Of a stretch of 64,000 nt of DNA, positions 51,609 through 63,054 are shown piece by piece. How positions within the stretch are numbered: position 1 is the first letter of the stretch; every line of letters begins with the position of its first letter. Below the pieces are notes generated by a model, which saw nothing but the letters and a program-made list of their open reading frames with translations, had not been told where the DNA came from and did no database searches. A program made the position numbers and the translations under genes. Origin of the DNA: Anolis sagrei (taxonomy: Eukaryota; Chordata; Lepidosauria; Squamata; Anolidae); the NCBI RefSeq assembly GCF_037176765.1, contig NC_090023.1, positions 209,868,506 to 209,932,505 on the forward strand. The letters are read 5' to 3'.

Positions 51609-51765
51609 AGGTAAGTAAAGGTAAAGGTTCTCCCCTGACATTACGTCCAATTGTGTCCGATTCTGGGGGTTGGTGCTCATTTCCATTTCTAAGCTGAAGA
51701 GCCAGCGTTGTCCGTAGACACCTCCAAAGTCATGTGGACGGCATGACTGCATGGAGTGCCGTCAT
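51609..51765 (-). mobile_element. Sauria-type SINE 3' fragment
   Basis: Inverted tail 'ggtaaaggttctcccctgac', then 'attctgggggttggtgctca' and 'ttctaagctgaagagccag'. It is truncated before the tRNA-like head. Confidence 0.78.
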
Positions 51766-52372
51766 AACATTATCCTGATATAACTCCTGATTGCCAGTTC
51801 ATCTTTAGATACAAAGAATTACAGCCTTTGAATGAAACAGCCATCACTCTAAAAATACTGGACGGGAAGTGGCTGCCACCCATAGATTTGTCCTGTCCAC
51901 ATGTAAAGTGGGGGTGAGATACATCAATAATTTTTATGAAAAGGAACATATGGGGAGGAGCATGAACACCAATTCTTTCCCTGTTTGATCTTTTTTCCTC
52001 CAAACTTAGACCTGAAACAAGTTGGCCCATTAGTTGGCCCATTAGTTGACCCACCAGCTAAAGATTTAAAGTGACATAACAGGGGGACAAGTCAACCCTT
52101 CCTCTTTCTCATTATTTTCCCAGCCTTACAAGTTGAAAGAACAGACAAGCAAACCAAATATGCAGGCCTGCTCCTGTTGTGGCTAGACTAGCACTGAGGA
52201 GTCTGAATTTCACCAGCCATTATGGGTTCTGTATGCCTATCTTCTTGACACGTCCGCAAAACAAATGGACTTTGATCTCGTCTGCAAATTGACCTAACCA
52301 CACCTAGTTTCCAGCCAAAGCCAGGCTTAAGCTTTGAAATATTTACATATTAAACAGTCATCGATGCCATCT

Positions 52373-52400
52373 TGTTCCAGCATCAATTGATGCTGGAACA
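52373..52400. other. Perfect 28-bp palindrome
   Basis: TGTTCCAGCATCAA is followed at once by its exact reverse complement, centred on AATT. It has no spacer and is not part of a recognised element. Confidence 0.9.
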
Positions 52401-52484
52401 TTCTAACAGCCACTATGTCAGACTACACAGCATAGCCATTGAACACTATACAATTTTAACAGAAAGGAGGAAATATGAAAAAGA

Positions 52485-52915
52485 ACAAAATCTGGCTACC
52501 AGTATTTAAAAAAACTTCTAAAATCAGGACAGTAAATAAAGGTGAACACTTAAAAAACCAGGGGGATTCCAGACAGGAAACAATCGGGGCTCGCTAACAC
52601 CTCCCAACAAAGGATTCTTCCAGGCAGGAAGCAGACAGGCTTTGAAGCTGCAAGGCTATTCAATGCTAATCAAGGTGGCCAACTGAAACACTTATACCTA
52701 GCTCTAAGACAAGAGTCCTTTCTCCCACACTGGACCTTCCACAGATATATAAACCCCACTTGTCAAGTTTCCATCAGACTTCACAACCTCTGAGGATGCC
52801 TGCCATGGATGTGGGTGAAACATCAGGAAATAATGCTTCTGGAACACGGCCATACAGCCTGAAAAACTCGCAGCAATCCTGTGATTCCAGCCATGAAAAA
52901 CTTCGACAACACATT
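52485..52915 (+). mobile_element. Penelope-like element terminal fragment
   Basis: Plus-oriented copy. It has the tail of the coding part ('aaaatctggctaccagta'), then 'cctcccaacaaaggattctt', 'gcaaggctattcaatgctaa', 'cacagatatataaacccc', 'tctgaggatgcctgcc' and 'aaaactcgcagcaatcc'. It is a longer version of the end-sequence at 4130. Confidence 0.72.
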
Positions 52916-53441
52916 CCCACCTTTGTCCTCTTGTTCCCTCCATTCCTGCAATTTCACATGGACCACTGAAGAAGGAAAGTATGCAGAAAGATTGACTGAT
53001 TACTACTAGTCATGTGTGTGGGCTTTTTCTTTTGGGCTACAAAGAGCCAAGAGACATAAAATGCGGATGATGAGATATGTATGTATATATGTACACCCTT
53101 TTATGGCAGAAGTCATTCCCGAATCTTTTGTTCCTGAAGCACACAACTCAAGTCACTACAAGAAAGCATTGAGCAAGAAAACTACACCCAGGGCCTAAAG
53201 TCTCCTTCCTTTAGCCCTTTTAAATCTAGGAGTGATAAACACAACATATGCTATGCGCTTGGGAGAATTGCTGAGGCTACTTACACTGTGAACTAGCTGA
53301 GTTTGTAAGTGCTAAATACAAAGTCATACAATTTGTTGTCTACAACAACTCTTTTGGTGCCAGTATAATTGCCGGGGTTGGGATTGTGGTATGAAAGCAA
53401 GAGCCTCTTCATGAAAGGAATTCCATCGTCTTTGACACAAC

Positions 53442-53455
53442 ACACACACACACAT
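53442..53455 (+). repeat. Short CA dinucleotide run
   Basis: About seven CA units after 'gacacaa'. Confidence 0.8.
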
Positions 53456-53746
53456 TACACATCATGCAAGGCCCCTCTCAGCAGATCAAAAAAGATCTGT
53501 ACATTCTTAGATTAAAATAAAGCCGCCCCCAATTCAATGAAGACACTATCAAGCTGTGCCACACCAAGGGAACACACACCTAGAAAGCGGCTGCAACTCA
53601 TTTTTCATTCAGTTAATAAGCAAATTGATGGTTGCTCCATGAATGTTAGAACTTTGAAAAAGTTGCTTTTTGACTACTATAACTCACATTATTTTCCCCA
53701 GCCATCATGCCACCAGTTCAAACTCTGATTACAATATTTAATGCTA

Positions 53747-55161
53747 CAGTAGAGTCTCGCTTATCCGACATAAATGGGCCAGCAGAACGTCGGATAAATA
53801 AAAATTTCGGATAATATGGAGGGGTATAAAACATGTGCACCTCTTTTTCCGAGGGGCTTAAAAAAGGGCCTCTTTCCCAACCCCATTTTGTCCTCCCTCT
53901 TCTCCCTTCCTTCCTGGCCCACCTGACTAACTTCACCACTAGTGGGGGCTTTAATTTAATGCCATTCCTGAAGGGCACCCTCCCTCCCTTTCCTTCTCTG
54001 CCTCCCTTACTGGCCTCTCCAGCCCAGGATTTCCTTGCAACAGCTTCCCTCCCACTAAGGAGGGAAGCTGATCCTTCACCCTCCTTCCTTGGGTTGCAAC
54101 AACAGCCGCGGAGATGGTCACCAAAGCTGCCCAACCCACATCCCCCTGGGCCAGGAACCCCTTCCCTTGGATCCTTGGGAAGTCCTCGGCCGAGATCTTG
54201 GTGACTTGAAACCCTTCTGGATCCTCTTGCTTCTTTCTTCCATCTGGGAGCCGTGTGCCATCCTTTTACCGAAGACACACCAAGGAAAATTGTGTAGGAG
54301 TCTCTCGCTCTCTCTTTGGAGAGAAGTTTGCAATTTTTTGGGAGGGGGTTAATAATTGGGGAGGGGGGCAATAAGAAAAAGAGGGCCCACCCTCCGAGGA
54401 GCACCTGCTTCATTCCCTTTCCTCTGCACCACGTTGTCCTGGTGGGTGAGTTGGAGGTTATAAATATAAAATAAACAGAAGCTTTACCGCAGTTTCTGAA
54501 CCAAAATATGCCTTGCAGTATAATAATGTGTCATTAAGATTTGTGTAATGAGTAACAGTAACTTTATTTCAGTTCAAAAGGTCAAACAGAGCAACAATAT
54601 ATACAGCAGTCTCTCTGAATTCTAACAGACAGGTAATAAAGTCCTTTTAAATAGTCTTTAAAATATGCTTCATGCCTTAGAAATGATCGGGCTTCAGAGA
54701 ATTGGCAGGCATTTCCTTCCTAGCTTTTTCCAGTCAGTGCTCTCTTCACTCTCCAAGGTGAAAGTGGCAGTTAAAACCGTTTGTCTCAGCAGCAAGCCAG
54801 AGACAGTAGCTAATTAGAATTCTGGCTCCTGGCATGCTCAGCCAATCAGCTGCCAATGCATGCCTTTCCAGTCAACCCATTTCATCATGGTGGTTGTTTT
54901 TTTTTTAACAAATCCCCACAGGATGTGGCTAAGGGCTGCATGCTCCGGCTGGTGCAAAGCAAAAGGGAAGAAGAGACCTTTAAGTACGTATTGATGGAGT
55001 TTCAAGGGGTTAACCTGTCATGATGTGAGTTGAAGTTCACCCACAACCTTATGCATTTTGTACAATTAAAAATTGACTTTTTCAAATAAGGCCTTCCATA
55101 TCTTCCGTTAGATAAGACAGAATGTTGGATAAGCGAATGCTGGTTAAACAAGACTCTACTG
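53747..55161. mobile_element. Tigger/pogo-like DNA transposon, non-autonomous, 1.4 kb
   Basis: Ends CAGTAGAGTCTCGCTTATCC at the left and, inverted, the sequence closing in GACTCTACTG at the right. A TA target duplication flanks both (53745-53746, 55162-55163), as for Tc1/mariner-type insertion. Sub-terminal phrases 'gtcggataaataaaa' and 'gttggataagcgaatgc' are typical of Tigger ends. The interior is unusual: a GC-rich block at about 53880-54440 with an open minus-strand frame of 231 codons (54413-53718, overrunning the element end) and no recognised transposase. An LTR-like stretch at 54480-54925 follows. Possible cargo or a nested insertion; the frame is probably not a gene. Confidence 0.85.
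54480..54925 (-). mobile_element. Possible solo LTR fossil nested in the Tigger-like element
   Basis: On the minus strand the order is a 'gccaatcag'-inverse region, a CCAAT-like box and an AATAAAG signal (54561-54567 on the + strand) near the far end. It looks like the U3-R layout of an LTR. The ends and target duplication were not fixed and the family is unknown. It is younger than the Tigger-like host if real. Confidence 0.3.
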
Positions 55162-55639
55162 TACATCCAAATAGATGGGTGTTTTCAGCAATGGAACGTA
55201 ATGTAAGATTCCTCTCCTCAATTTCCACGAAGCAAAGAAGGAACAGCAAGGAGAGACCAGGTAGAAGAACATTGTTTTCCCATTGGTGTGCTGTCATTTT
55301 TGGGCCTCCCTTCTGGAGCCATATTTTAAGAATGAATGGCTAGAATATATCACCTCATCTAAAACTGACTCACGTCAGATTCTTTTCCCTTTTTATATCC
55401 ATTTGTTCTTGTGTCCCTATCTGCCTCCGCCTGAACAAATCTGCCTGATGCTCATTCACAACCTGTGACTGAAGCTGAAATCCCTGAATCAATAACATAA
55501 TGACGTCAGCCTCTCCGGCTTCACTGAAGGCATCCCGGTTCCTGAAAGCCTTCGCCGGTCACATTCAGAGACAAAGTGTGAGGAGGACGAGGAGGCAAGC
55601 CCCATCCACCCCATCCACCCCAACGAAGGCCCAAAAATT

Positions 55640-55725
55640 AGTCTGGGTCCTTCATTTACATTTTGTATTCCAGATCCACTATTGTGAGCCGCTTGAAAGG
55701 AATGGGGAGAGGGGAATACGGGGTA
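55640..55725 (+). repeat. LINE tail-like remnant
   Basis: The sequence 'ttgtgagccgcttgaaagga' then 'atggggagaggggaatacgg' resembles the 3' tail of L2-type LINEs ('gtgagccgc...ggggag'). Short and diverged. Confidence 0.4.
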
Positions 55726-56400
55726 AATGTGCAATTATATCACTGACAAGCAAGGATGATTAAGGGTTGTAGGGTCAGGGGTTTGGCTGATGAACTGTCA
55801 GAAGAACAGCAGCACCCACTAGAGAAGACAGCCTGTCAATGTTTGCATTCGAAACTCCCTTTACAAAAGGACTGTAATTCACTTGGAAAAACAGCCCCAA
55901 GGCACCGACTTGGCACACAAGGCCTTTTGCTCAGGAATGTCTTTGTTGAATTTTTCTTCCCCCTTTTTATTGTTTTGTATGGAAAAATTACCAAACTCAG
56001 AACTCCGCCTGAACTCCCGTCTCCTGCGCTAACCTTAGCAACCTCCCCTAACAGTGAAGAGGCTTTTGGCATTTAATCTATATTGCCATCAAGCCGAGCT
56101 CACAACTCAGATAATACATTTAAGTTGACAGCTGCTGACCTCAGAGGGTTACACTAATTAACCATGCCTGCCCCAGAAGCAATAGGTATGCTAGTAAATG
56201 CCTGCCAAAGTTACTTTTATCATTATTCCTAGATGCGGCTTTTACCAATCTTGGCCAGGGGTGCCAATTTTTAAACCGGGAAACACTGGGAAGTTCTGCT
56301 ATCCCTCATATGAATGTAACAGGCTGACACATGCTCTATTAGCATGTCTAACTATGCATAGTCTATTAGCATGTTGTCCTAATTAATAATAAACAGAGAC

Positions 56401-56662
56401 AGGAGCCCCCAATGGTGCAATAGGCAAAGCCCTTGTGCCGGCAGGACTGAAGATTGACAGGTCGAAGGTTCGAATCCAGAGAGAGCACAGATAAGCTCCC
56501 TCTGTCAGCTTCAGCTCCCCATGCAGGGACATGAGAGAAGCCTCCCACATGGATGGTACAACATCAAAACATCTGGGAATCCCCTGGGCAACCTTCTTGC
56601 AGATGGCCAATTCTCTCACACCAGAAGTGACTTGAAGTTTCTCAAGTTGCTCCTGACATGGA
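56401..56662 (+). mobile_element. tRNA-headed SINE
   Basis: Starts 'aggagcccccaatggtgcaa', B box 'aaggttcgaatccag' near 56466, then 'gacatgagagaagcctccca', 'ccaattctctcacaccag' and the tail 'ttgctcctgacatgg' before an AAAT/AAAC run. Full length and uninterrupted; same family as 35562. Confidence 0.85.
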
Positions 56663-58092
56663 AAATGAATAAATAAACAAACAAACAAATGTCTTTGTAT
56701 AGCACCACTGAATGTGCTTGCACTGATGCAAAAAAGCATGGTTTTTCAAAAAAAAAAAAAGATAAACAAAGCATCCAAAGTGTTGGGGAATCTGAGCTGT
56801 TAGGCTCAAAAATTAGGGCAATTCCACCAAAATATAGCAGAGTACCAGGAGTAAACTCCATAACCAAAAGAAACTTATATGGATAGGGATATGAGGAAAG
56901 GAATCCCTGAGCTAGCCCTGTCTCTAGTCTAGCTACTAATTGAGGACGAGAAACTTGATGACACAAAGGACTTGTGCAGTCCAGGGATAAAACCCAACAC
57001 AAAGTCTTGAGTAACAGCAGATTAAAACTACATATTAAGTACCACAAAAGCATTGATCAAAACTCACACAATAGTTTTGAAACTCCTAAAAGACCTTGGA
57101 GAAGAGAAAGGACATTTGTTTTGCCCTGCTTCGGGGAGTAAATAAAACCCAACAGAAAAAAAATGTTTCAGGCCCAGAACCACAACCCCAAATCTCTCTG
57201 TTTTCCAACTGCTTTTCCTCTGAAGACAGAAGCACCTAGAGAAAAGTATTGGGTGACAGACGGAAAGATTGCCTTCAAGGCAATCCAACAAGTACTTGAA
57301 TCTCATCTATGTTGGGTTTTAATGATGTAGGCACCGATTTTTAAAACTGAATTTAGACTGAGCAGTAGCTGTACTTGGAACTAAATAGCATCCCATGTAC
57401 AATACATTGCGGGACACCAACATGCAGCTTACCAGAGGATTGAAAACTACCCAAGCCATTTTTGACCTTAAGAGACAACAGGTAATGTGCTAGTTCTATG
57501 TGTTTTTTTAAAGTACCTTTGCTTCCAGTGACACCCTAAGATCATGAATTTTTAGAACTGAGTGGGCAGCTGAGGCTGGTGGACCAAAATTCCCATGAAA
57601 TGGTTAAGGATGATGAAACCTGAAGCCAGCAAACTCTAAGGGATCGCAGCAGCTTATACCTGTTTTAAGAATAACTCCTTTGCAGCATTCATGCTGTGCA
57701 ACCTACGTAGATGATTTCCTGCGGTGTTCCCAAACGAGTAGTTGGCATAGAATGGGCTACTTTCTGGCATTCTGGAATCTAAGCAGGATGGGTGTCAACC
57801 AAGTGGAGTTTGATGTTAGAAAGAACTCAACTTCAAGCGGAACAGGATGTTTCATAGGCAAATGAGCCATCAGCTACCCTGTCCATCAAACATCCCTACT
57901 TGGTAAGCCTAGGAGCTACTTGTATTCTGGAAATTTCAGTTTTCCTCTTGTGTCTGGAACTTTTTGATAGCTTATGCAATAAAGTTCACTAAATATTCTA
58001 TGCACTGGACAATTTGGACTGTGAAATGACCGAGTATAAAAAATGGAAGACAAAAGGCAGATATAAGTTGGAAACAGCTTATATCTTAAGGT

Positions 58093-58176
58093 CTAAGACC
58101 CCATCTACGTAGCCATACAGTTTGAAACAGCCCTAAAATATAATGCAGTTTATATGGCAGTACAGATGGGATCTAA
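58093..58176. mobile_element. Short palindromic MITE
   Basis: The left arm 'gaccccatctacgtagccat' mirrors the right arm 'atggcagtacagatgggatc', with 'cagtttgaaacagccc' between. About 84 bp. Superfamily unknown. Confidence 0.6.
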
Positions 58177-58190
58177 CAGAAGAAACTGAA

Positions 58191-58309
58191 CAGTGGTTCT
58201 CAACCTATGGGTCCCCAGATGTTTTGGTCTTCAACTTGCAGAAATCCTAACAACTGGTAAACTGGCTGGGATTTCTGGGAGTTGTAGGCCAAAACATTGA
58301 GGACCACTG
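58191..58309. mobile_element. hAT-type MITE (CAGTGGTTCTCAA family), core inverted
   Basis: Left end CAGTGGTTCTCAACCTA, right end GAGGACCACTG. Compared with 35592 and 50917 the central part ('aatcctaacaactggtaaac') is inverted relative to the arms. That can arise by recombination between palindrome arms. No target duplication is visible. Confidence 0.78.
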
Positions 58310-58345
58310 AAATAGTCAGAAATTGAAGGATATGATCAGGAATAC

Positions 58346-58480
58346 AAGTTGGGTTGCTGTGAGTTTTCCAGGCTGTATGGCCATGTTCCAGAAGCATTCT
58401 CTCTTGACATTTTACCCATCATCAGATGTTATGAGGTCTGTTGAAAAATAGGCAAGTGGGGTTTATATATCTGTGGAATG
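58346..58480 (-). mobile_element. Penelope-like terminal fragment, left member of an inverted pair
   Basis: Starts 'agttgggttgctgtgagttt' and stops at 'atatctgtggaatg', about halfway through the end-sequence, where it meets the next fragment head to head. Confidence 0.72.
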
Positions 58481-58697
58481 CCCACAGGTCCCCAGACAGG
58501 AAGTAGCCAGGCTCTGATGCTGCAAGGCTATTCAATGCTAATCAAGGTGGCCAATTGCAACATTCACACTTGCCTCCAACAGACAAGGGTTCTTTGTCCC
58601 ACCCTGGACATTCCACAGATATATAAGCCTCACTTGCCTAGTTTCCAACAGACATCACAACCTCTGAGAATGCCTGCCATAGATGTGGGCAAAATTT
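58481..58697 (+). mobile_element. Penelope-like terminal fragment, right member of an inverted pair
   Basis: Starts near 'ccccagacaggaagtagcca', runs through 'gcaaggctattcaatgctaa' and 'cacagatatataagcc', and stops at 'gatgtgggcaaaattt'. It is cut there by the foldback element at 58698. Confidence 0.72.
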
Positions 58698-59611
58698 CAG
58701 TTTGTGAAATTCCAGCTGCGATAATTTTGTGCTGGAGTTGAATGTGACCCTCCTTGCTGCAGTCATATCAGTCATAACCACAGGTCTTTATGGAAGGAGG
58801 CTAGCGACAGAAATTGTCTTACTACTCTGGGGAGGATGTTCCAAAGGTGGGGGGGCACCACTAAGAAAGCCGTCTCCCTCATCTCTACCAACCACACTTG
58901 AGACAGTGGTGGGAGCGAGAGAAGGGCCTTCCCAGTAGATCTGTCCGTGCTGGTTCACTGGGGGAGATGTAATCACAGAGATAGGTAGGGCCCGAGCCGT
59001 TTAGGCTATATAGGTCCAATTGCCAATAAGTTCCTGGGCACCTTGAATAGGGCCCTGTAACTTATTGGCAATAGTCTGACTTTTAACTGGTTGTACCATG
59101 AGCCTTCTGCCTGGTTCCACCCACAACAGAAGCAGCGTATAAGTGAAATGCAGAGACTTCACATTTTCACTTCTTAGGGGGAGTTTGGAGTCATACCACT
59201 CCAACGATTACAGCTTTCAGATCATATTTGTTTGGCAACAGATACTACACCCTTCCCACTGATATGAGCAGACAGGTATTATCTGGCAGCCTCTCATCCT
59301 CACTCCGAGCCTTTTGTTTTGGTGAGAACAGCTGAGGTAAGGCCCTTTCAGTATGAGTGTGTGCCCGAGACAAGAAGTACCAGTTCATAAATACAAGATT
59401 CTTTGTAGGGCTGGAAGATATAATTACGAAGTAGAAGAGTGTGGGAGGAATGCCAAAGGCCTGCCTCCATGTTCATATTGTCTCTCTCCAAGGAATGCAC
59501 TTGGAATGTTCAAAGGACTCTTATATTTAAGAGAACACAGATATGACTGCAGCAAGGAGGGTCACATTCAACTCCAGCACAAAATTATCGCAGCTGGAAT
59601 TTCACAAACTG
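58698..59611. mobile_element. Foldback element with perfect 71-bp terminal inverted repeats
   Basis: Bases 58698-58768 and 59541-59611 are exact reverse complements (CAGTTTGTGAAATTCCAGCT... inward), 71 of 71 by eye. The 770-bp interior has no transposase. It includes a stretch (about 58830-59110) resembling a repeat I recall as common in squamates ('gggggggcaccactaagaaa', 'ggcccgagccgtttagg'). It interrupts a Penelope-like fragment on its left. Flanks 'caaaattt' and 'aaaacgtt' do not give a clean target duplication. Superfamily unassigned; the perfect ends suggest a recent copy or arm conversion. Confidence 0.8.
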
Positions 59612-60471
59612 AAAACGTTACCAGTTCTAGGGCAGTCTTTAAAAGCAAAAAGGGTCAGATGGTAAGATCAACTTAAAATGACCCCCCCCCCCAAGAGTTT
59701 GCATGGAGGTGATCACATGCAAACTCCTAAGAAGATAGAGGGTATTCAGTTGCAATACAAAGAAAAGCTATGCCCATTGAATTCCCCTGTGTCGGTGCCA
59801 CACACAGATATTATCCTATGCCTCCCTCAAACGAAGTGTACATGACTTGTGTGGGTGTGCATGTGTTTTGAAATGGATTGTTCACCCTGCCGGCTGGTGT
59901 TTTGTCCTTCCCGCAAAGCATACAGCACCACACTGCAGTATGTCACCAACTCAGAGCTGCCTCCTCCTCCACCTCCTCCTCATACTTGGTGAGCAGTTGC
60001 CCATCTGTGGAGGCCTGCAATTTCAGAGATCCTCTCCACAGTTACCAATGACATCATTCCCTCTGATTATATAATGCTCTGGGAGCAAGCCTATTTTTAT
60101 GAGCATTTGCTGCATCGCTCTGGAGTCTTACTGTACCATGCAGACCGAGAGCCAGAAACGGCATCCTCTGTCTCTTCTGCACAAGGAAGGGCAGAATTCT
60201 GCCAGAAGCCCTTAGTTTGTGAATGATAACTGCAACTCCTCAGCTGGGATTTCTAGGGACCAATTCAGTGAGCATGTTTACCACTGGAAGGTTTAAACAA
60301 GATTAAGCTAGCATGAGAAGACTGCATTGGGGTAGCAGTCGTGACTCATTCTCACATTACAGTTGCCACTCCAAAGGAGTTGAAATGCTTCTTTTTATGA
60401 TTAGTTTCAAGGGCAGCTTTAACATGCAAACCCCAGTCGCAATATAGATTACCCCTTCCCCCAATGACTAA

Positions 60472-60670
60472 GGGTGCATCTACATTATAGAATTAAGCAG
60501 TCTGACAGCGCTTTAACTGCTATGGCTCCATGCGGTGGGTTTGTATGTAGTGTGGTGAGGAATCAGAGTTCTTGAGCAGAGAAGAATCAAGACTAAGTAA
60601 AACTACAGCTTCCAGGATTCCACAGCATTGAGCCATGGCAGTAAAAGGACTAATTCAACCTTGCAGAGTT
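60472..60670. mobile_element. Palindromic MITE ('tttgacaccactttaactg' family)
   Basis: Left 'gggtgcatctacattataga' with 'ctttaactgctatggctcca'; right 'aggattccacagcattgagc' and 'catggcagtaaaagg'. Clear member of the 12654 family, diverged in the middle. Confidence 0.68.
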
Positions 60671-60756
60671 ATCCATAAAGTCTCCATAACATGTTCCTAG
60701 TAGGAAGTAATGCAGGTGTCATGTTCCTTATACTTGCCAATCATATCCCATACTAC

Positions 60757-61270
60757 TACTACTAATAATAATAATAATAATCATAATAATAATCATAATA
60801 ATAATAATCATCATCATCATCTTTATTTATACCCTGCCACCATCTCCCCAAAGGGGACTTGGGGCCAAGCCCAACAGTACATTACAACAGAATAAAATAA
60901 AATAAAACCAGAACACCAAAACAAACATCACAATTAACTAAATATAAACATAAGAATACAATAAAACAATACAAAATAATACAATACCATATGTGCGAGA
61001 TAAAATGATAAAATTCAGGATGAGATAGAGATGAAAAAGAAATATTTGTGTTGGAGAAGCTCATAGGAGACAGAGTAGTGGAGACAGGCCTTCAAACAGG
61101 CGGGGGAAGTGCAATATGAGGACAAACATTATGGGAGGAGCAACAGAAGGAAATATCTGATCACTCTCCAAAGGCACAACGGAAAAGCCAAGCTTTGAGA
61201 TCCTTCTTGAAGGCTGCTAAGGTGTGGGTATGATTAGACCATCTCAAGCTATCTGACCTGGGTGACCAGG
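60757..61270 (-). mobile_element. L2-type LINE 3' end with ATT/ATC microsatellite
   Basis: A trinucleotide tract (60755-60822, ACT/AAT/CAT units) leads into 'ctttatttataccctgccac', 'ctccccaaaggggacttggg' and 'ccaagcccaacagtacatta', an inverted LINE tail. Further in, 'cacaacggaaaagccaagc' and 'agatccttcttgaaggctgc' match, by memory, the untranslated 3' part of lizard L2-like elements. No frame remains. Confidence 0.6.
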
Positions 61271-61280
61271 AATCTACATA

Positions 61281-61995
61281 CAGAGTTGCTGTGAGTCTTC
61301 TGGGCTCTATGGTCATGTTCCAGAAGCACTCTCTCGTGACGTTTTGCCCACATCTATGGCAGGCATCCTCAGAGGTTGTGAGGTCTGTTGGAAACTAGGC
61401 AAGTGAGGTTTTAATATCTGTAGAATGTCCAGGGTAGGAGAAAGAACTCTTGTCTGCTTGAGGCAGGTGTGAATATTGCAATTGAATAGCCTTGCAGCTT
61501 CAAAGTCTGAATGCTTCCTACTTGGGTGAATCCTTTGTTGGGAGGTGTTGGCTGTCTCTGATGGTTTCCTGTCTGGAATTCCCCTGTTTTCTGAGTGTTG
61601 TTCTTTATTTACTGTCCTAATTTTAGAGTTTTTTCTAATACTGGTAGCCAGATTTTGTTCATTTTCATGGTTTCCTCTTTTCTGTTGAAATTATCCACAT
61701 GCTTGTGGATTTCAATGGCTTCTCTGTGTTGTCTGAAATTGTGGTTGTTTGAGTGGTCCAGCATTTCTGTGTCCTCAAATAACATGCTGTGTCCAGGTTG
61801 GTTCATCAAGTGCTCTGCTATGGCTGACTTCTCTGATTGAAGTAGTTTGGAGTGTCTTTTGTGATCCTTGATTTGTGTTTGGCCATTGCTGTATTTGGTG
61901 GTCCCTATGTAAACTTGTCCACAGCTGCGTGGTTTATGGTAGACTCCTGCCAAAGTGAGAGGAACCCTCTTGTCCTTTGCTGAACTTAGCATTTA
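61281..61995 (-). mobile_element. Penelope-like element 3' part with GIY-YIG domain
   Basis: The minus-strand frame 61992-61609 (127 codons) reads GVYHKPRSCGQVYIGTT, then KSAIAEHLMNQPGHSMLFED, HREAIEIHKHVDNFNRKEE and MNKIWLPVLEK. This is the GIY-YIG endonuclease typical of Penelope-like elements, including the conserved downstream HREAIEI and DNFN boxes. The non-coding end (61281-61608) carries the end-sequence seen at 4130, 4782, 47071, 52485 and 58346, which ties all those fragments to this family. It is 5'-truncated; the reverse transcriptase is absent. Confidence 0.85.
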
Positions 61996-62967
61996 TTGGA
62001 TTTTCTTAGTGGGTCTACACACACGTGCCAGACATCAGTATCATGTTTGTGTACATTGGTTATAGCTCTTTCTTTCTCCCCCCCCCCCTCCGGGGCCAGC
62101 GCTAGTCCTTGGCCACCACTCTGGAGGACATAGATTTTTCTGGATAGATATTATCTCAAAAGATAGCCTTTAAAAAACTTTCATAGGGTTCTTCTGCCCC
62201 TAAACCCAGCAAATGTGGAGGGTTGGTTGTATTCTTGTTCTACAAGCTAACATTACTGTCATATTATGGCTGGTGACTGAAACCATACAATGTAGAAATA
62301 TGTTTTCTACATGATGAGTATAATGTAAGAATCACTTGTCACACCCCAGCTTTTTCAAACCTATCATAAGATATTGTTTACTGTTCATGCTAGATATCCA
62401 TGTGGATTTGTTTCATAAAGACTTCTGTTTGATGTTAAGCAGACCTGACTTTTCAGTGTTGCTATAATTTCCTAAATGCATCTTAGACCCTGCCCAAATC
62501 TCGGAGCCATACAGTCCTCTAACATGAAGGTGAATAAACAATCATCTGAATAACGTGTCAAACTTAAGCAAGGTACTATAATAGCAGTTGTGTCTGGTTT
62601 GGAAATGGCATGGTTTGCATTAAAATGCTGCAGTAATTTTAGTCTTTAAATACAGTAGGAAGCACCATTTCATTTACTGTTTGATTTTGCAACAAACAAG
62701 AAAAATGTTTTTGATAGGGAAGACTTAATTAGAAGTTAAGGCTTATAATTTAAAAACTGAAATGATGCATTCAAGAGAAGAAGCTATCTTATATTGTCTA
62801 GCCTGTGTGTGTGTGTATTCATTATACTTTTACTTCAACATAATCAATAAGAATGAATCTAAATCAGGAATCATTTGAACAATATATGCTTTATATTTTA
62901 AAATAAAATTAAACCAAAATGGTTATGAAATTAGGCAAGAAACAAAGAGTGATGGTGGATCACAAAA
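61996..62967. other. MXI1 intron, unremarkable
   Basis: A C run at 62079-62089 and a GT run at 62806-62816; nothing else was recognised. Confidence 0.4.
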
Positions 62968-63054
62968 CTTACAAATCCCTGGATTCCATAGCACTGAGCC
63001 ATGGCAGTTCAAGTGGTGTCAAACTGCATCAATTCTGCAGTGTAGATGCACCCC
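62968..63054. mobile_element. Half of a palindromic MITE ('tttgacaccactttaactg' family)
   Basis: Only the right arm is present: 'ggattccatagcactgagcc', 'agtggtgtcaaactgcatca', then 'gcagtgtagatgcaccc'. Confidence 0.68.

Noticed and set aside
53718-54413. 231-codon minus-strand frame as a host gene
   Set aside because: It lies inside a TA-flanked transposon and overruns its end, is low in recognisable motifs, and reflects GC-rich sequence; kept only as a possible cargo observation.
60755-60822. CRISPR-like or functional repeat array
   Set aside because: Plain trinucleotide microsatellite in a LINE tail; no spacers and a eukaryotic context.
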